Assembly: GCF_042679605.1 (NCBI RefSeq)
Contig: NZ_JBHTMU010000056.1
Location: forward strand, 1 to 20,028
Origin: Litorisediminicola beolgyonensis
Lineage (GTDB): Bacteria; Pseudomonadota; Alphaproteobacteria; Rhodobacterales; Rhodobacteraceae
Direction: 5' to 3'
DNA length: 20,028 nt
Positions 6,974 to 15,671 of the stretch are shown here, piece by piece (position 1 is the first letter of the stretch; the number at the start of each line of letters is the position of its first letter). Under the pieces are notes generated by a model. That model searched no databases, had not been told where the DNA came from, and saw only the letters and a program-made list of their open reading frames with translations. A program made the position numbers and the translations under genes.

Positions 6974-8572
6974 ATGACACATGGACGGGTGAACCCGAAC
7001 TTCCGGCTCGAAGATCAAGGGATCGAGGGGCTCGGCACTGTCTATTACAACCTGCGCGAACCGGCGCTGGTGCAGGAAGCGCTTTCGCGGGGCGAAGGCA
7101 CGCTTGGCTGCGGCGGCGCGTTTCTCGTCACCACCGGCGCGTTCACCGGCCGCTCGCCGAAGGACAAGCACGTCGTCAAGACCGACAGCGTCGCAGAGAC
7201 CATCTGGTGGGACAACAACGCCGAGATGAGCCCCGAGGGGTTCGACACGCTCTACGCCGACATGGTCGACCACATGAAGGGCCGCGACTATTTCGTGCAG
7301 GACCTCGTGGGCGGCGCCGATCCGGCCAATTCCATCGACGTGCGGATCGTCACCGAACTCGCGTGGCACGGGCTGTTCATCCGCCACATGCTACGTCGCC
7401 CCGACACCGAAGCGATCGACGAGTTCAACGCCGATTTCACCGTGATCAACTGCCCGAGCTTCAAGGCCGATCCCAAGCGGCACGGCTGCCGGTCCGAGAC
7501 CGTGATCGCGCTGAATTTCGACCGCAAGCTGATCCTGATCGCCAACACCGAATACGCGGGCGAGAACAAGAAATCGGTCTTCACGCTTCTGAACTACCTC
7601 CTGCCCGAGAAGAACATCATGCCGATGCATTGCTCGGCCAACCACGCGCCCGGCAACCCGGTCGACACGGCGGTGTTCTTCGGCCTCTCCGGCACCGGCA
7701 AGACCACCCTGTCGGCCGATCCCGGCCGCGTGCTGATCGGCGATGACGAGCATGGCTGGTCGGATCGCGGCACCTTCAACTTCGAAGGCGGCTGCTACGC
7801 CAAGACGATCAACCTCCGCCGCGAGGCCGAGCCCGAGATCTACGACACCACTTCGAAATTCGGGACCGTGATCGAGAACATGGTCTTCGATCCCGAGACC
7901 TTCGAGCTTGATTTCGACGATGACAGCCTGACGGCGAACATGCGCTGCGCCTATCCGCTGGACTATATCTCGAACGCCTCGCCCACCGGGCTCGGCGGGC
8001 ACCCGAAGAACATCGTCATGCTGACCTGCGACGCCTTCGGGGTGCTGCCGCCGATCGCGCGGCTGACCCCGGCGCAGGCGATGTATCACTTCCTGTCGGG
8101 CTTCACCGCGAAAGTGGCCGGGACCGAGCGTGGCGTGACCGAACCGCAGCCGACCTTCTCGACCTGTTTCGGCGCGCCGTTCATGCCGCGCCGGCCCGAG
8201 GTCTACGGCTCCTTGCTGCGCGAGAAGATCGCCAAGCACGGGGCGACCTGCTGGCTCGTCAATACCGGCTGGACCGGTGGGGCTTATGGCGAAGGCCAGC
8301 GGATGCCGATCAAGGCGACCCGCGCGCTGCTCACCGCGGCGCTGCAGGGCGCGCTCGCGGATGTTGAGTACCGCAAGGACCCGAATTTCGGCTTCGAGGT
8401 TCCGGTCGCCGTCGACGGCGTGCCCGAAGTGCTGCTCGATCCGCGCCGCACCTGGCATGACAAGGCGGCCTATGACGCGCAGGCGGCGAAGCTCGTGCAG
8501 ATGTTCGCGGACAATTTCGAGCAATACGTGCCGTTCATCGACGACGACGTGAAAGCCGTCGCGATCGGCTGA
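6974..8572 (+). CDS. pckA: Phosphoenolpyruvate carboxykinase (ATP)
   Basis: A 532-residue cytoplasmic enzyme that converts oxaloacetate and ATP to PEP, CO2 and ADP, the entry step of gluconeogenesis. The N-terminal substrate region has GAFTGRSPKDKH. The P-loop GLSGTGKT is at about 237-244, followed by the metal and nucleotide motifs GDDEHGW and FEGGCYAKTINL, and the C-terminal TGWTGGAYGEGQRMPIK. Length is normal for the ATP-dependent family (about 525-540). The ATG at 6974 is preceded by AGGAG at 8-nt spacing and begins the family homology, so the in-frame upstream extension is dropped. It is monocistronic, diverges from chvI and is followed by mirrored hairpins. Regulation probably involves the upstream tandem repeat. 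Confidence 0.97.
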   Translation: MTHGRVNPNFRLEDQGIEGLGTVYYNLREPALVQEALSRGEGTLGCGGAFLVTTGAFTGRSPKDKHVVKTDSVAETIWWDNNAEMSPEGFDTLYADMVDHMKGRDYFVQDLVGGADPANSIDVRIVTELAWHGLFIRHMLRRPDTEAIDEFNADFTVINCPSFKADPKRHGCRSETVIALNFDRKLILIANTEYAGENKKSVFTLLNYLLPEKNIMPMHCSANHAPGNPVDTAVFFGLSGTGKTTLSADPGRVLIGDDEHGWSDRGTFNFEGGCYAKTINLRREAEPEIYDTTSKFGTVIENMVFDPETFELDFDDDSLTANMRCAYPLDYISNASPTGLGGHPKNIVMLTCDAFGVLPPIARLTPAQAMYHFLSGFTAKVAGTERGVTEPQPTFSTCFGAPFMPRRPEVYGSLLREKIAKHGATCWLVNTGWTGGAYGEGQRMPIKATRALLTAALQGALADVEYRKDPNFGFEVPVAVDGVPEVLLDPRRTWHDKAAYDAQAAKLVQMFADNFEQYVPFIDDDVKAVAIG

Positions 8573-8595
8573 CGGGCCGCTCGTCACGGGCGGTG

Positions 8596-8640
8596 GCGAA
8601 ATCCGAACCGGATTTCGCGCGAATTCCGGTTCGGAATTCG
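8596..8640. terminator. Mirrored tandem hairpins between convergent pckA and lrp
   Basis: Two perfect hairpins stand side by side. The first has 10-bp arms GCGAAATCCG (8596-8605) and CGGATTTCGC (8609-8618) with loop AAC. The second has 9-bp arms CGAATTCCG (8620-8628) and CGGAATTCG (8632-8640) with loop GTT. The second unit is nearly the reverse complement of the first (loop AAC versus GTT), and the one differing base pair is compensatory. There is no T-run on either side. The location, 24 bp after pckA and 48 bp before the lrp stop, fits a bidirectional terminator. Confidence 0.6.
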
Positions 8641-8687
8641 GCCGCCTGGCGACACCCGTCCACCAGATCGGCTTGCCGCGCGCGACG

Positions 8688-9143
8688 TCACAGCGGCAGG
8701 TCGGACGTCGACTTGATCTCCTCCATCGACAGAAGGGCCGTCACGTTGTGGACCTTCACCTCTGAGATCAGCGCCTGATAGAACGCGTCGTAAGCGCGCG
8801 CGTTCTGCACCCTCACCTTGAGAATGTAGTCGATATCGCCCGCCAGCCGGTGCGCCTCCTGCACTTCGGGTCGTTCCTTCAGCGCCTTCAGGAATCGCCG
8901 CTGCCAGTCGGCCTCGTGCTCCGAGGTCCGGATCAGCACGAAGAAACAGGCCTCGAACCCCAAGGCCTCGGCATCGAGCCGAACCGTCTGCTGCCCAATG
9001 ATCCCCGCCTCGCGCATCTTGCGGATCCGGTTCCAGACCGGGGTCTTCGACGAGCCCACCGCCTTGGCGATCTCATCCAGTGACTGGCTCGCGTCGCGCT
9101 GCAACTCGATCAGGATTTTGCGATCGACCGGATCGAGCGACAT
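8688..9143 (-). CDS. Lrp/AsnC family transcriptional regulator
   Basis: A 151-residue regulator with an N-terminal helix-turn-helix (LDPVDRKILIELQRDASQS, then IAKAVGSSKTPVWNRIRKM with the recognition helix at about 30-45) and a C-terminal RAM effector domain (about 65-145; AGDIDYILKVRV is typical). Length is standard for the family. The frame is open to 9248, but ATG 9143 matches the family start and has an AAGGGAG ribosome binding site (9150-9156). It diverges from the cysG-led sulfite reduction operon, a conserved arrangement in Rhodobacteraceae as I recall it. Family members elsewhere sense cysteine or other amino acids, so a sulfur-amino-acid ligand and control of the neighbouring operon are the natural guess, not a demonstrated fact. 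Confidence 0.93.
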   Translation of the reverse strand: MSLDPVDRKILIELQRDASQSLDEIAKAVGSSKTPVWNRIRKMREAGIIGQQTVRLDAEALGFEACFFVLIRTSEHEADWQRRFLKALKERPEVQEAHRLAGDIDYILKVRVQNARAYDAFYQALISEVKVHNVTALLSMEEIKSTSDLPL

Positions 9144-9199
9144 GGCGTTCTCCCTTTTGCCCGAATGCAGGAAAAACACTCCCGCGCTGGCGTCACCGT

Positions 9200-9259
9200 A
9201 GAACAATCGCTCTTGTTTTCTCAATCCCCTAGCCGAAAACCAGAACAAAATTCTATATC
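9200..9259 (+). promoter_or_regulatory. Lrp-box-like sites in the lrp / cysG promoter region
   Basis: CAGAACAAAATTCTA (9241-9255) matches the E. coli Lrp consensus YAGHAWATTWTDCTR at 12 of 15 positions. The heptamer AGAACAA recurs upstream at 9200-9206, exactly 42 bp from the copy at 9242-9248 (four helical turns). The upstream copy is followed by an inverted TTGTT at 9213. A -10-like TATATC (9254-9259) overlaps the end of the downstream site, 37 bp before the cysG start. The AT-rich patch stands out from its GC-rich surroundings. Binding by the adjacent Lrp protein is inference. Confidence 0.45.
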
Positions 9260-9295
9260 AGGAGACAGAAACGCGAACAGGCCAGAGGTCGTCCA

Positions 9296-10696
9296 ATGCA
9301 GCATTTCCCCATCTTCGTGGCGCTTGCCGGCCGCCGCGTCGTGCTGTCGGGCGGCGGCGAGGCCGCGCTCGCCAAGCTGCGCCTTCTCCTGAAGACCGAA
9401 GCGCATCTGACCGTCTTCTCTCCCGCACCCGCGCCCGAGATCCGGGATCTGGCCAAAGCCGGGCGCCTGCGCCTTGTCGAGCGCGCGATGGCGCCGGGCG
9501 ATGCGACCTGCGCGGTGCTCTTCTATGCCGCCGACGAGGACGCTGTCGAGGATGCCCGCACCTCGGCCCTGGCGCGCGCCGACGGTGCGCTGGTCAATAT
9601 CGTCGACAACCTCGGGGACAGCCAGTTCATCACCCCCGCGATCGTCGACCGTGATCCGGTGACCGTCGCCATCGGCACCGAGGGCGCCGCCCCGGTGCTC
9701 GCGCGCGCAATCAAGGCCGATCTCGAAGCGCGCCTGCCCGCCCAGCTCGGGCTTCTGGCCCGGGTCGGCAAAGGCTTCCGCAAGATGGCCGAGCGGCTCG
9801 CGCCCGGCCGTCCCCGGCGCGATTTCTGGCGCGACTGGTATTTCGAGAGCGGCCCCCGCGCGCTCGAGCGCGATCCGGGCGAAGACAGCGCGGCCCGGGC
9901 GCTCCAAGACCTGCTGCCCCGCCACCTCGCCCGCGAGGCGCGCATCGGCCATGTGGCCTTTGTCGGTGCCGGTCCTGGCGACCCCGAACTTCTGACGCTG
10001 AAGGCGCGGCGCGCGCTCGATGAGGCCGATGTCGTGCTCTACGACCGGCTCGTCAGCCCCGAGATCCTCGAACTCGCCCGCCGCGAAGCGCGGATGATCG
10101 ATGTCGGCAAGGAGGCCTTCGGCCGCCACACGCCGCAGCACGAGATCGACGCGCTCATCGTCGCCCATGCTCGCGAAGGCGCGCAGGTCGTGCGGCTGAA
10201 ATCCGGCGATGCGACCGTCTTCGGCCGTCTCGACGAGGAGATCGAGGCCTGCGAGGCCGCCGGCGTCTCCTGGACCATCGTGCCCGGCATCACCGCCGCC
10301 TCCGCCTCGGTCGCCGCCATCGGCCAGAGCCTGACCCGCCGCGGCCGCAACGCCTCGGTCCGGTTCCTGACCGGTCACGACATGGCGGGCTTCGCCGATC
10401 ACGACTGGGCCGCCCTGTCGCGTCCCGGCGAGGTCGCCGCGATCTATATGGGCAAGCGCGCCGCGCGCTTCCTGCAAGGCCGCCTGATGATGCACGGCGC
10501 CGACCGCGCCACACCCGTCACCGTGATCGAGAACGCCTCGCGCACCGATCAGCGCGTCATCGGGGCGACGCTGGGCGACCTGTCCGATGCCCTGACCGAG
10601 GCCGCGCTCGACGGCCCTGCCCTTCTTCTCTACGGCCTCGCCCCCCGCGACGCCGCCACCGCGATGCCCGCGCTGAAAACCCAGGAGGTCTCCTGA
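9296..10696 (+). CDS. cysG: Siroheme synthase (CysG, fused dehydrogenase/chelatase and SUMT)
   Basis: A 466-residue bifunctional cytoplasmic enzyme that makes siroheme from uroporphyrinogen III, the cofactor of the sulfite reductase encoded downstream. The N-terminal part (about 1-205) is the precorrin-2 dehydrogenase/ferrochelatase, with the NAD-binding GGGEAALAKLRLLL and Asp104 in NIVDN, equivalent to E. coli Asp104. E. coli Ser128 is Thr128 here. The C-terminal part (about 215-455) is the SAM-dependent uroporphyrinogen III methyltransferase: VGAGPGDPELLTLKA, YDRLVSPEILELARR, VVRLKSGDATVFGR and VPGITAASA. The start is ATG 9296 with AGAGG at 9284-9288. It heads the operon, and its TGA overlaps the next ATG by one base (TGATG). 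Confidence 0.95.
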   Translation: MQHFPIFVALAGRRVVLSGGGEAALAKLRLLLKTEAHLTVFSPAPAPEIRDLAKAGRLRLVERAMAPGDATCAVLFYAADEDAVEDARTSALARADGALVNIVDNLGDSQFITPAIVDRDPVTVAIGTEGAAPVLARAIKADLEARLPAQLGLLARVGKGFRKMAERLAPGRPRRDFWRDWYFESGPRALERDPGEDSAARALQDLLPRHLAREARIGHVAFVGAGPGDPELLTLKARRALDEADVVLYDRLVSPEILELARREARMIDVGKEAFGRHTPQHEIDALIVAHAREGAQVVRLKSGDATVFGRLDEEIEACEAAGVSWTIVPGITAASASVAAIGQSLTRRGRNASVRFLTGHDMAGFADHDWAALSRPGEVAAIYMGKRAARFLQGRLMMHGADRATPVTVIENASRTDQRVIGATLGDLSDALTEAALDGPALLLYGLAPRDAATAMPALKTQEVS

Positions 10697-11010
10697 TGCC
10701 CCGCTCCTTCACCCCCAAGGTCGTCACCGGCAATGCGCTGGTCGAGGGCGACGTGATCTATCTTGCCGCCGATGACAGCTGGACCCGCGAGCTGGCCGGG
10801 GCGGAGGTCCTGACCGACGAGGCGCATGCCCAGGTGCGGCTGCTCGAGGCCGAGCGCCGCCAGTCCGAGATCGTCGGCGCCTATCTCGCCGATGTCACGC
10901 CGCGCCCCGGCGGCGCCAAGCCCACCCATTTCCGCGAGGCGTTCCGCGCCACCGGCCCCTCCAATTACCGGCACGGCAAGCAGGCCCAGGGCCAAGCCCC
11001 AGAGCTCTAA
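10696..11010 (+). CDS. DUF2849 domain-containing protein
   Basis: A 104-residue protein of unknown biochemical function, recognised as DUF2849 by its PKVVTGNALVEGDVIYL start, the DDSWTRELAGAEVL segment and the C-terminal tail ending in an FREAFRATGPSNYR-like motif. It has no membrane helix and no cysteine, so it is unlikely to hold a metal cluster itself. It is coupled to cysG through a TGATG overlap and has an excellent AGGAGGT ribosome binding site (10683-10689). It lies 30 bp ahead of the sulfite reductase gene. Families that recur in this position are taken to assist siroheme delivery or sulfite reductase function, but nothing in the sequence shows the mechanism. Confidence 0.85.
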   Translation: MPRSFTPKVVTGNALVEGDVIYLAADDSWTRELAGAEVLTDEAHAQVRLLEAERRQSEIVGAYLADVTPRPGGAKPTHFREAFRATGPSNYRHGKQAQGQAPEL

Positions 11011-11040
11011 TCGCGTCCCAAGCCCGCCAGGAGAGATACC

Positions 11041-12706
<1,666 letters not shown>

Positions 12707-12717
<11 letters not shown>

Positions 12718-13510
12718 ACGCATCCCGGATCAACCAGATCAAACGGACGACCACCGCGCGCGGGCCCCGGGCGCCGCGCGGCTGGACGAACTGCGCGGGC
12801 GCGTGGCGGCGCTCAATGCGCGCTACCGCCACCACGGTGCGACTGACGTGCTGCGCGGCGCGCTGAAGGACCCCGAGGCGGGCCGGATCGCGATGGTGTC
12901 GAGCTTCGGCGCCGAAAGCGTCGCGCTTCTGCATCTCGTGGCGGTCGTGGACCGATCCACGCCGGTGCTCTTCATCGACACCCGGCTCCTCTTTGCCGAG
13001 ACGCTGGTGTACCAGCAGGAGGTGGCCGAGCGCCTGGGCCTGCGCGACGTGCGCGTGCTGCGCACCGATGCCGCGACGCTTCAGGCGCGCGATCCCTATG
13101 GCGCGCTGAGGTTCTCGGACACCGACGCCTGCTGCGCGCTGCGCAAGACGCTGCCGCTGGAGCAGGCGCTCGACGGGTTCGATGGCTGGATCACGGGCCG
13201 GAAGCGCTACCAGTCCGGCCGCCGCTCGGCGCTCGATTTCTTCGAGCTCGACGAGGCCACGGGCCGGATCAAGGTGAACCCGCTCGCCCATTGGCAGCCC
13301 GAGGACGTGCGCGCCTACATGGACGAAAACCGCCTGCCCCGGCATCCGCTGGTGGCGCAGGGCTACCCGTCGATCGGCTGCCAGCCCTGCACCTCCAAGG
13401 TGGCTCCGGGCGAGGACCCGCGCGCCGGGCGCTGGCGCGGACAGGACAAGGACGAATGCGGCATCCATATCGTGAACGGCCGCATCCAGAGACAAGGAGA
13501 GAGCGCATGA
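12707..13510 (+). CDS. cysH: Adenylyl-sulfate (APS) reductase, Fe-S type, CysH family
   Basis: A 267-residue thioredoxin-dependent reductase making sulfite. The PP-loop region is SSFGAESVALLHL (65-77), followed by DTRLLFAET and TGRKRYQSGRR. Cys142-Cys143 (CCALRKTLPL) and Cys225/Cys228 (GCQPCTSKV) form the 4Fe-4S site, and Cys251 (ECGIH) is the catalytic cysteine. The two cysteine pairs mark the APS-using bacterial/plant type rather than the cluster-free PAPS reductase of E. coli, so no APS kinase step is needed. ATG 12707 overlaps the end of cysI by 11 bp; a GAAGAGA stretch upstream can serve as ribosome binding site. The frame is open further upstream inside cysI, but those residues are not family sequence. 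The N-terminal 20 residues are polar and probably disordered. Confidence 0.93.
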
Positions 13511-13878
13511 GCGTGATCGTGACCGATGCGGGCTTCGGCCCCGACGAGTGGACCGGCGACGTGATCGAGCTGGCCTCCGATACCGATCCGGCGGAGCTTT
13601 CCGCCCTGACCGCAGGCGCGGAGCGCGTGAAGATCGCCTTTCCGTCCTTCTCGGACGGGCGCGGCTTCACACTAGCGCGGCTTCTGCGCCTGCGCGGCTA
13701 TCGGGGCGCGTTGCGCGCCTCGGGCCACGTGATCGCCGATCAATACGCCATGGCGCGCCGCGCGGGCTTCGACGCGGTCGAGATCTCGGACGAGCTCGCC
13801 CAGCGTCAGCCCGAGGACCAGTGGCGATTCCGCGCCGACTGGCAGGAGAACGACTATCAGGCGCGGCTTCGGGGCTGA
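13507..13878 (+). CDS. DUF934 domain-containing protein (sulfite reduction accessory)
   Basis: A 123-residue cytoplasmic protein of family DUF934, recognised by the FPSFSDGRGFTLARLLR-RGYRGALRASGHVIADQ region and the C-terminal WQENDYQARLRG. The family is almost always found beside sulfite reductase and is often labelled as an oxidoreductase probably involved in sulfite reduction, but no catalytic chemistry is established. There are no cysteines, so it does not carry a cluster through Cys ligands. ATG 13507 overlaps the cysH stop (ATGA) and follows an AAGGAG ribosome binding site (13494-13499), which makes it part of the cys transcript. The upstream in-frame extension within cysH is rejected. 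Confidence 0.9.
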   Translation: MSVIVTDAGFGPDEWTGDVIELASDTDPAELSALTAGAERVKIAFPSFSDGRGFTLARLLRLRGYRGALRASGHVIADQYAMARRAGFDAVEISDELAQRQPEDQWRFRADWQENDYQARLRG

Positions 13879-13954
13879 GGCAGCACGCCGCCTTCCCCCC
13901 GCGCTCCCGACCCGTTAGGACGAAAGGCGTCGGCGTCCGCCGGCGAGAGATGTT

Positions 13955-14818
13955 ATGCCCGAAGACCAGATCATGACCGACCGCACCGCCGAGAAGAAGA
14001 AAGAGGCGCCCAAGCTGGCGCTGCCCGACGCTCAGATCGTGACGGAGGTCACGCACTGGACCGACCGTCTGTTCTCGTTCCGCGTGACGCGGCCCGCGAG
14101 CCTGCGCTTCCGGTCGGGCGAGTTCGTGATGATCGGCCTGATGGGCGATCCCGATCCGAAGACCGGCAAGGTCAAGCCGCTCCTGCGCGCCTATTCCATC
14201 GCCTCGCCCTCCTGGGACGAGGAGCTCGAGTTCTACTCGATCAAGGTGCAGGACGGCCCGCTGACTTCGCGGCTCCAGCACATCCAGCCCGGCGACGAGA
14301 TCATCCTGCGCCCCAAGCCCGTGGGCACGCTCGTCCATGACGCGCTCCTACCCGGCAAGCGGCTCTGGCTCTTCGCCACCGGCACCGGCATCGCGCCCTT
14401 TGCCTCGCTTCTGCGCGATCCGCAGACCTTCGAGGATTACGACGAGGTCATCCTCACCCATACCTGCCGCGAAGTCGGCGAGCTGACCTACGGGGCCGAG
14501 CTGATCAAGACCATCCAGTCGGACGAGCTCCTGGCCGAGCTGATCGGGCCGGAGAACCTCGCCAAGCTGCGCTACTACCCGACCACCACCCGCGAGGAGA
14601 GCCCGAAGATGGGCCGCATCACCGACCTGATGCGCTCGGGCGAGGTCTTCGCCGATCTCGGCGTGCCGGCGCTCACGCCCGAGACCGATCGTGCGATGGT
14701 GTGCGGCAATCTCGCCTTCAACCTCGAGATCAAGGAGCTTCTCGAAGGCTACGGGCTGGAGGAAGGGGCGAACTCGGACCCCAAGCATTACGTGGTGGAA
14801 AAGGCGTTCCTCGACTGA
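13955..14818 (+). CDS. fpr: Ferredoxin--NADP reductase
   Basis: A 287-residue flavoenzyme moving electrons between NADPH and ferredoxin or flavodoxin. The FAD domain has RSGEFVMIGL and RAYSIASP, and the NADP domain has ATGTGIAPFASLLRDP, YYPTTTRE and AMVCGNLAFN. The C-terminus YVVEKAFLD is characteristic of the bacterial Fpr subclass seen in Rhodobacter. It follows DUF934 by 76 bp, so it may be the end of the cys operon or have its own promoter. Its place suggests it supplies reduced ferredoxin to the sulfite reductase, although Rhodobacter Fpr is also linked to oxidative stress. ATG 13955 has a GAGAG stretch upstream; a second ATG at 13973 (before TDRTAEKK) is a credible alternative start. 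Confidence 0.92.
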   Translation: MPEDQIMTDRTAEKKKEAPKLALPDAQIVTEVTHWTDRLFSFRVTRPASLRFRSGEFVMIGLMGDPDPKTGKVKPLLRAYSIASPSWDEELEFYSIKVQDGPLTSRLQHIQPGDEIILRPKPVGTLVHDALLPGKRLWLFATGTGIAPFASLLRDPQTFEDYDEVILTHTCREVGELTYGAELIKTIQSDELLAELIGPENLAKLRYYPTTTREESPKMGRITDLMRSGEVFADLGVPALTPETDRAMVCGNLAFNLEIKELLEGYGLEEGANSDPKHYVVEKAFLD

Positions 14819-14839
14819 TCCGACGTCTGGCGGTCAGTC
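14813..14839. terminator. Shared hairpin embedding both convergent stop codons
   Basis: The fpr and membrane-protein genes converge with only 15 bp between them. GACTGA (14813-14818) and TCAGTC (14834-14839) form a 6-bp stem that includes both stop codons. It continues, after one bulged T, with CCG (14820-14822) pairing CGG (14831-14833) around an 8-nt loop. There is no T-run. The geometry fits a compact bidirectional terminator or RNA 3'-end structure. Confidence 0.4.
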
Positions 14840-15460
14840 CTCGTTCCGCTCCCAGAGACGCACCAGGAGCGTCGCGAAGAGCGTCAACAGCGCCACGGCG
14901 GTGAAGATCGACATCTCGGCACAGCCCGGCAGAGCGTAATGCGAGCCGGGCGTGAAGGGGTGAGCGATCAGGATCGCGACCGAGGTCGACAGGCCCAGCG
15001 TGCTGAGCGCCAGTGTCCAGCCCTGCCGCGCGGCGCTGCCCAGGAAGAGCGACGCGGTCGCAGCGCAGGCCACGAGCGTCAGAATGGCGGTCCCGGCCGC
15101 CATGCGATCGGTGTCGCGCACGGGCGCGAAGCTGGCTTCGAGCCCCGAGGCCCCGACCGCAAGCATGATCAGGTTGATCACCGGCAGGAAGGCCGCCGTC
15201 ATCAGAAGGCCGATCAGCGTCACCTTGGGAGGCCGCCCGGACCGTCCGAAGAGCGCGTGCACTGCAAACAGCGCCGCCAGAGCGACCGCCGTCGAGGGCA
15301 TCATCGCCGCCAGATCGGGTCCGGCCCGCACCACGGCCTCCAGGCCACCCACCCATCCGGCGATGAGCACGAAAAGCGTTCCGCAGAGGCCGACAAAGGC
15401 CAGCAGTGTCCCGATCACGCGCGGTTCGAACAGACGCAGGGGATCGGCGGTTCTCGACAT
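14834..15460 (-). CDS. Orphan integral membrane protein, about six helices
   Basis: A 208-residue protein that I do not recognise as a named family. Six hydrophobic segments are visible: about 20-40, 55-72, 82-105, 122-143, 150-170 and 185-205, with a short charged C-terminus (RLWERNED). The sequence resembles the N-terminal membrane module that precedes GGDEF or histidine-kinase domains (for example the MMPSTAVALAALFAVHALFG helix), but no output domain follows: the stop lies at 14834, converging on fpr. It may be a stand-alone sensor module or a truncated receptor. ATG 15460 is chosen because AGGTGGAG sits just upstream; a GTG at 15469 in frame lacks a ribosome binding site. A candidate promoter lies at 15492-15520. 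Confidence 0.75.
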   Translation of the reverse strand: MSRTADPLRLFEPRVIGTLLAFVGLCGTLFVLIAGWVGGLEAVVRAGPDLAAMMPSTAVALAALFAVHALFGRSGRPPKVTLIGLLMTAAFLPVINLIMLAVGASGLEASFAPVRDTDRMAAGTAILTLVACAATASLFLGSAARQGWTLALSTLGLSTSVAILIAHPFTPGSHYALPGCAEMSIFTAVALLTLFATLLVRLWERNED

Positions 15461-15491
15461 CGTCTCCACCTGTCACTTTGGGAATACATTC

Positions 15492-15520
15492 ATAATGTCA
15501 GATTAATTTGCCTGATTCAA
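15492..15520 (-). promoter_or_regulatory. Candidate sigma-70 promoter of the membrane-protein gene
   Basis: On the minus strand TTGAAT (15515-15520) and CATTAT (15492-15497) lie exactly 17 bp apart, each with 4 of 6 consensus bases, inside an AT-rich island that contrasts with the GC-rich neighbourhood. Transcription would start near 15485, about 25 nt ahead of ATG 15460. On the opposite strand a weaker TTGCCT (15508-15513) and TATGAT (15533-15538) pair with a 19-bp gap could serve infC. Confidence 0.45.
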
Positions 15521-15604
15521 AACGATTCCGGATATGATGCATCTTTTCTTGCAGGTTCCGCAGGCAACGGCTTGCGTCGCCCGTCGGCCCGGCCCGATTT
15601 GCCG

Positions 15605-15663
15605 CTTGAAAGGCCCCGTACCAAAGCTTACTTTGCGCCCCTGACCGAAAGCTTCTTGAAAGG
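15605..15663 (+). repeat. Short direct repeats in the infC leader
   Basis: CTTGAAAGG occurs at 15605-15613 and again at 15655-15663, where it contains the infC ribosome binding site. ACCAAAGCTT (15620-15629) is echoed by ACCGAAAGCTT (15644-15654), and both contain the palindrome AAGCTT. The copies could allow alternative pairings around the ribosome binding site, but no single convincing structure was worked out. Confidence 0.4.
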
Positions 15664-15671
15664 ACCAAGCC

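Noticed and set aside
7391..8587. 398-codon minus-strand open frame opposite pckA
   Set aside because: Arg/Gly/Val-rich shadow of the unambiguous pckA gene; no recognisable motif.
15534..15644. 36-codon leader ORF ahead of infC beginning ATG-ATG
   Set aside because: No ribosome binding site, and the candidate infC -10 element overlaps its start codon, so it may not be in the transcript. The codon content is unremarkable.
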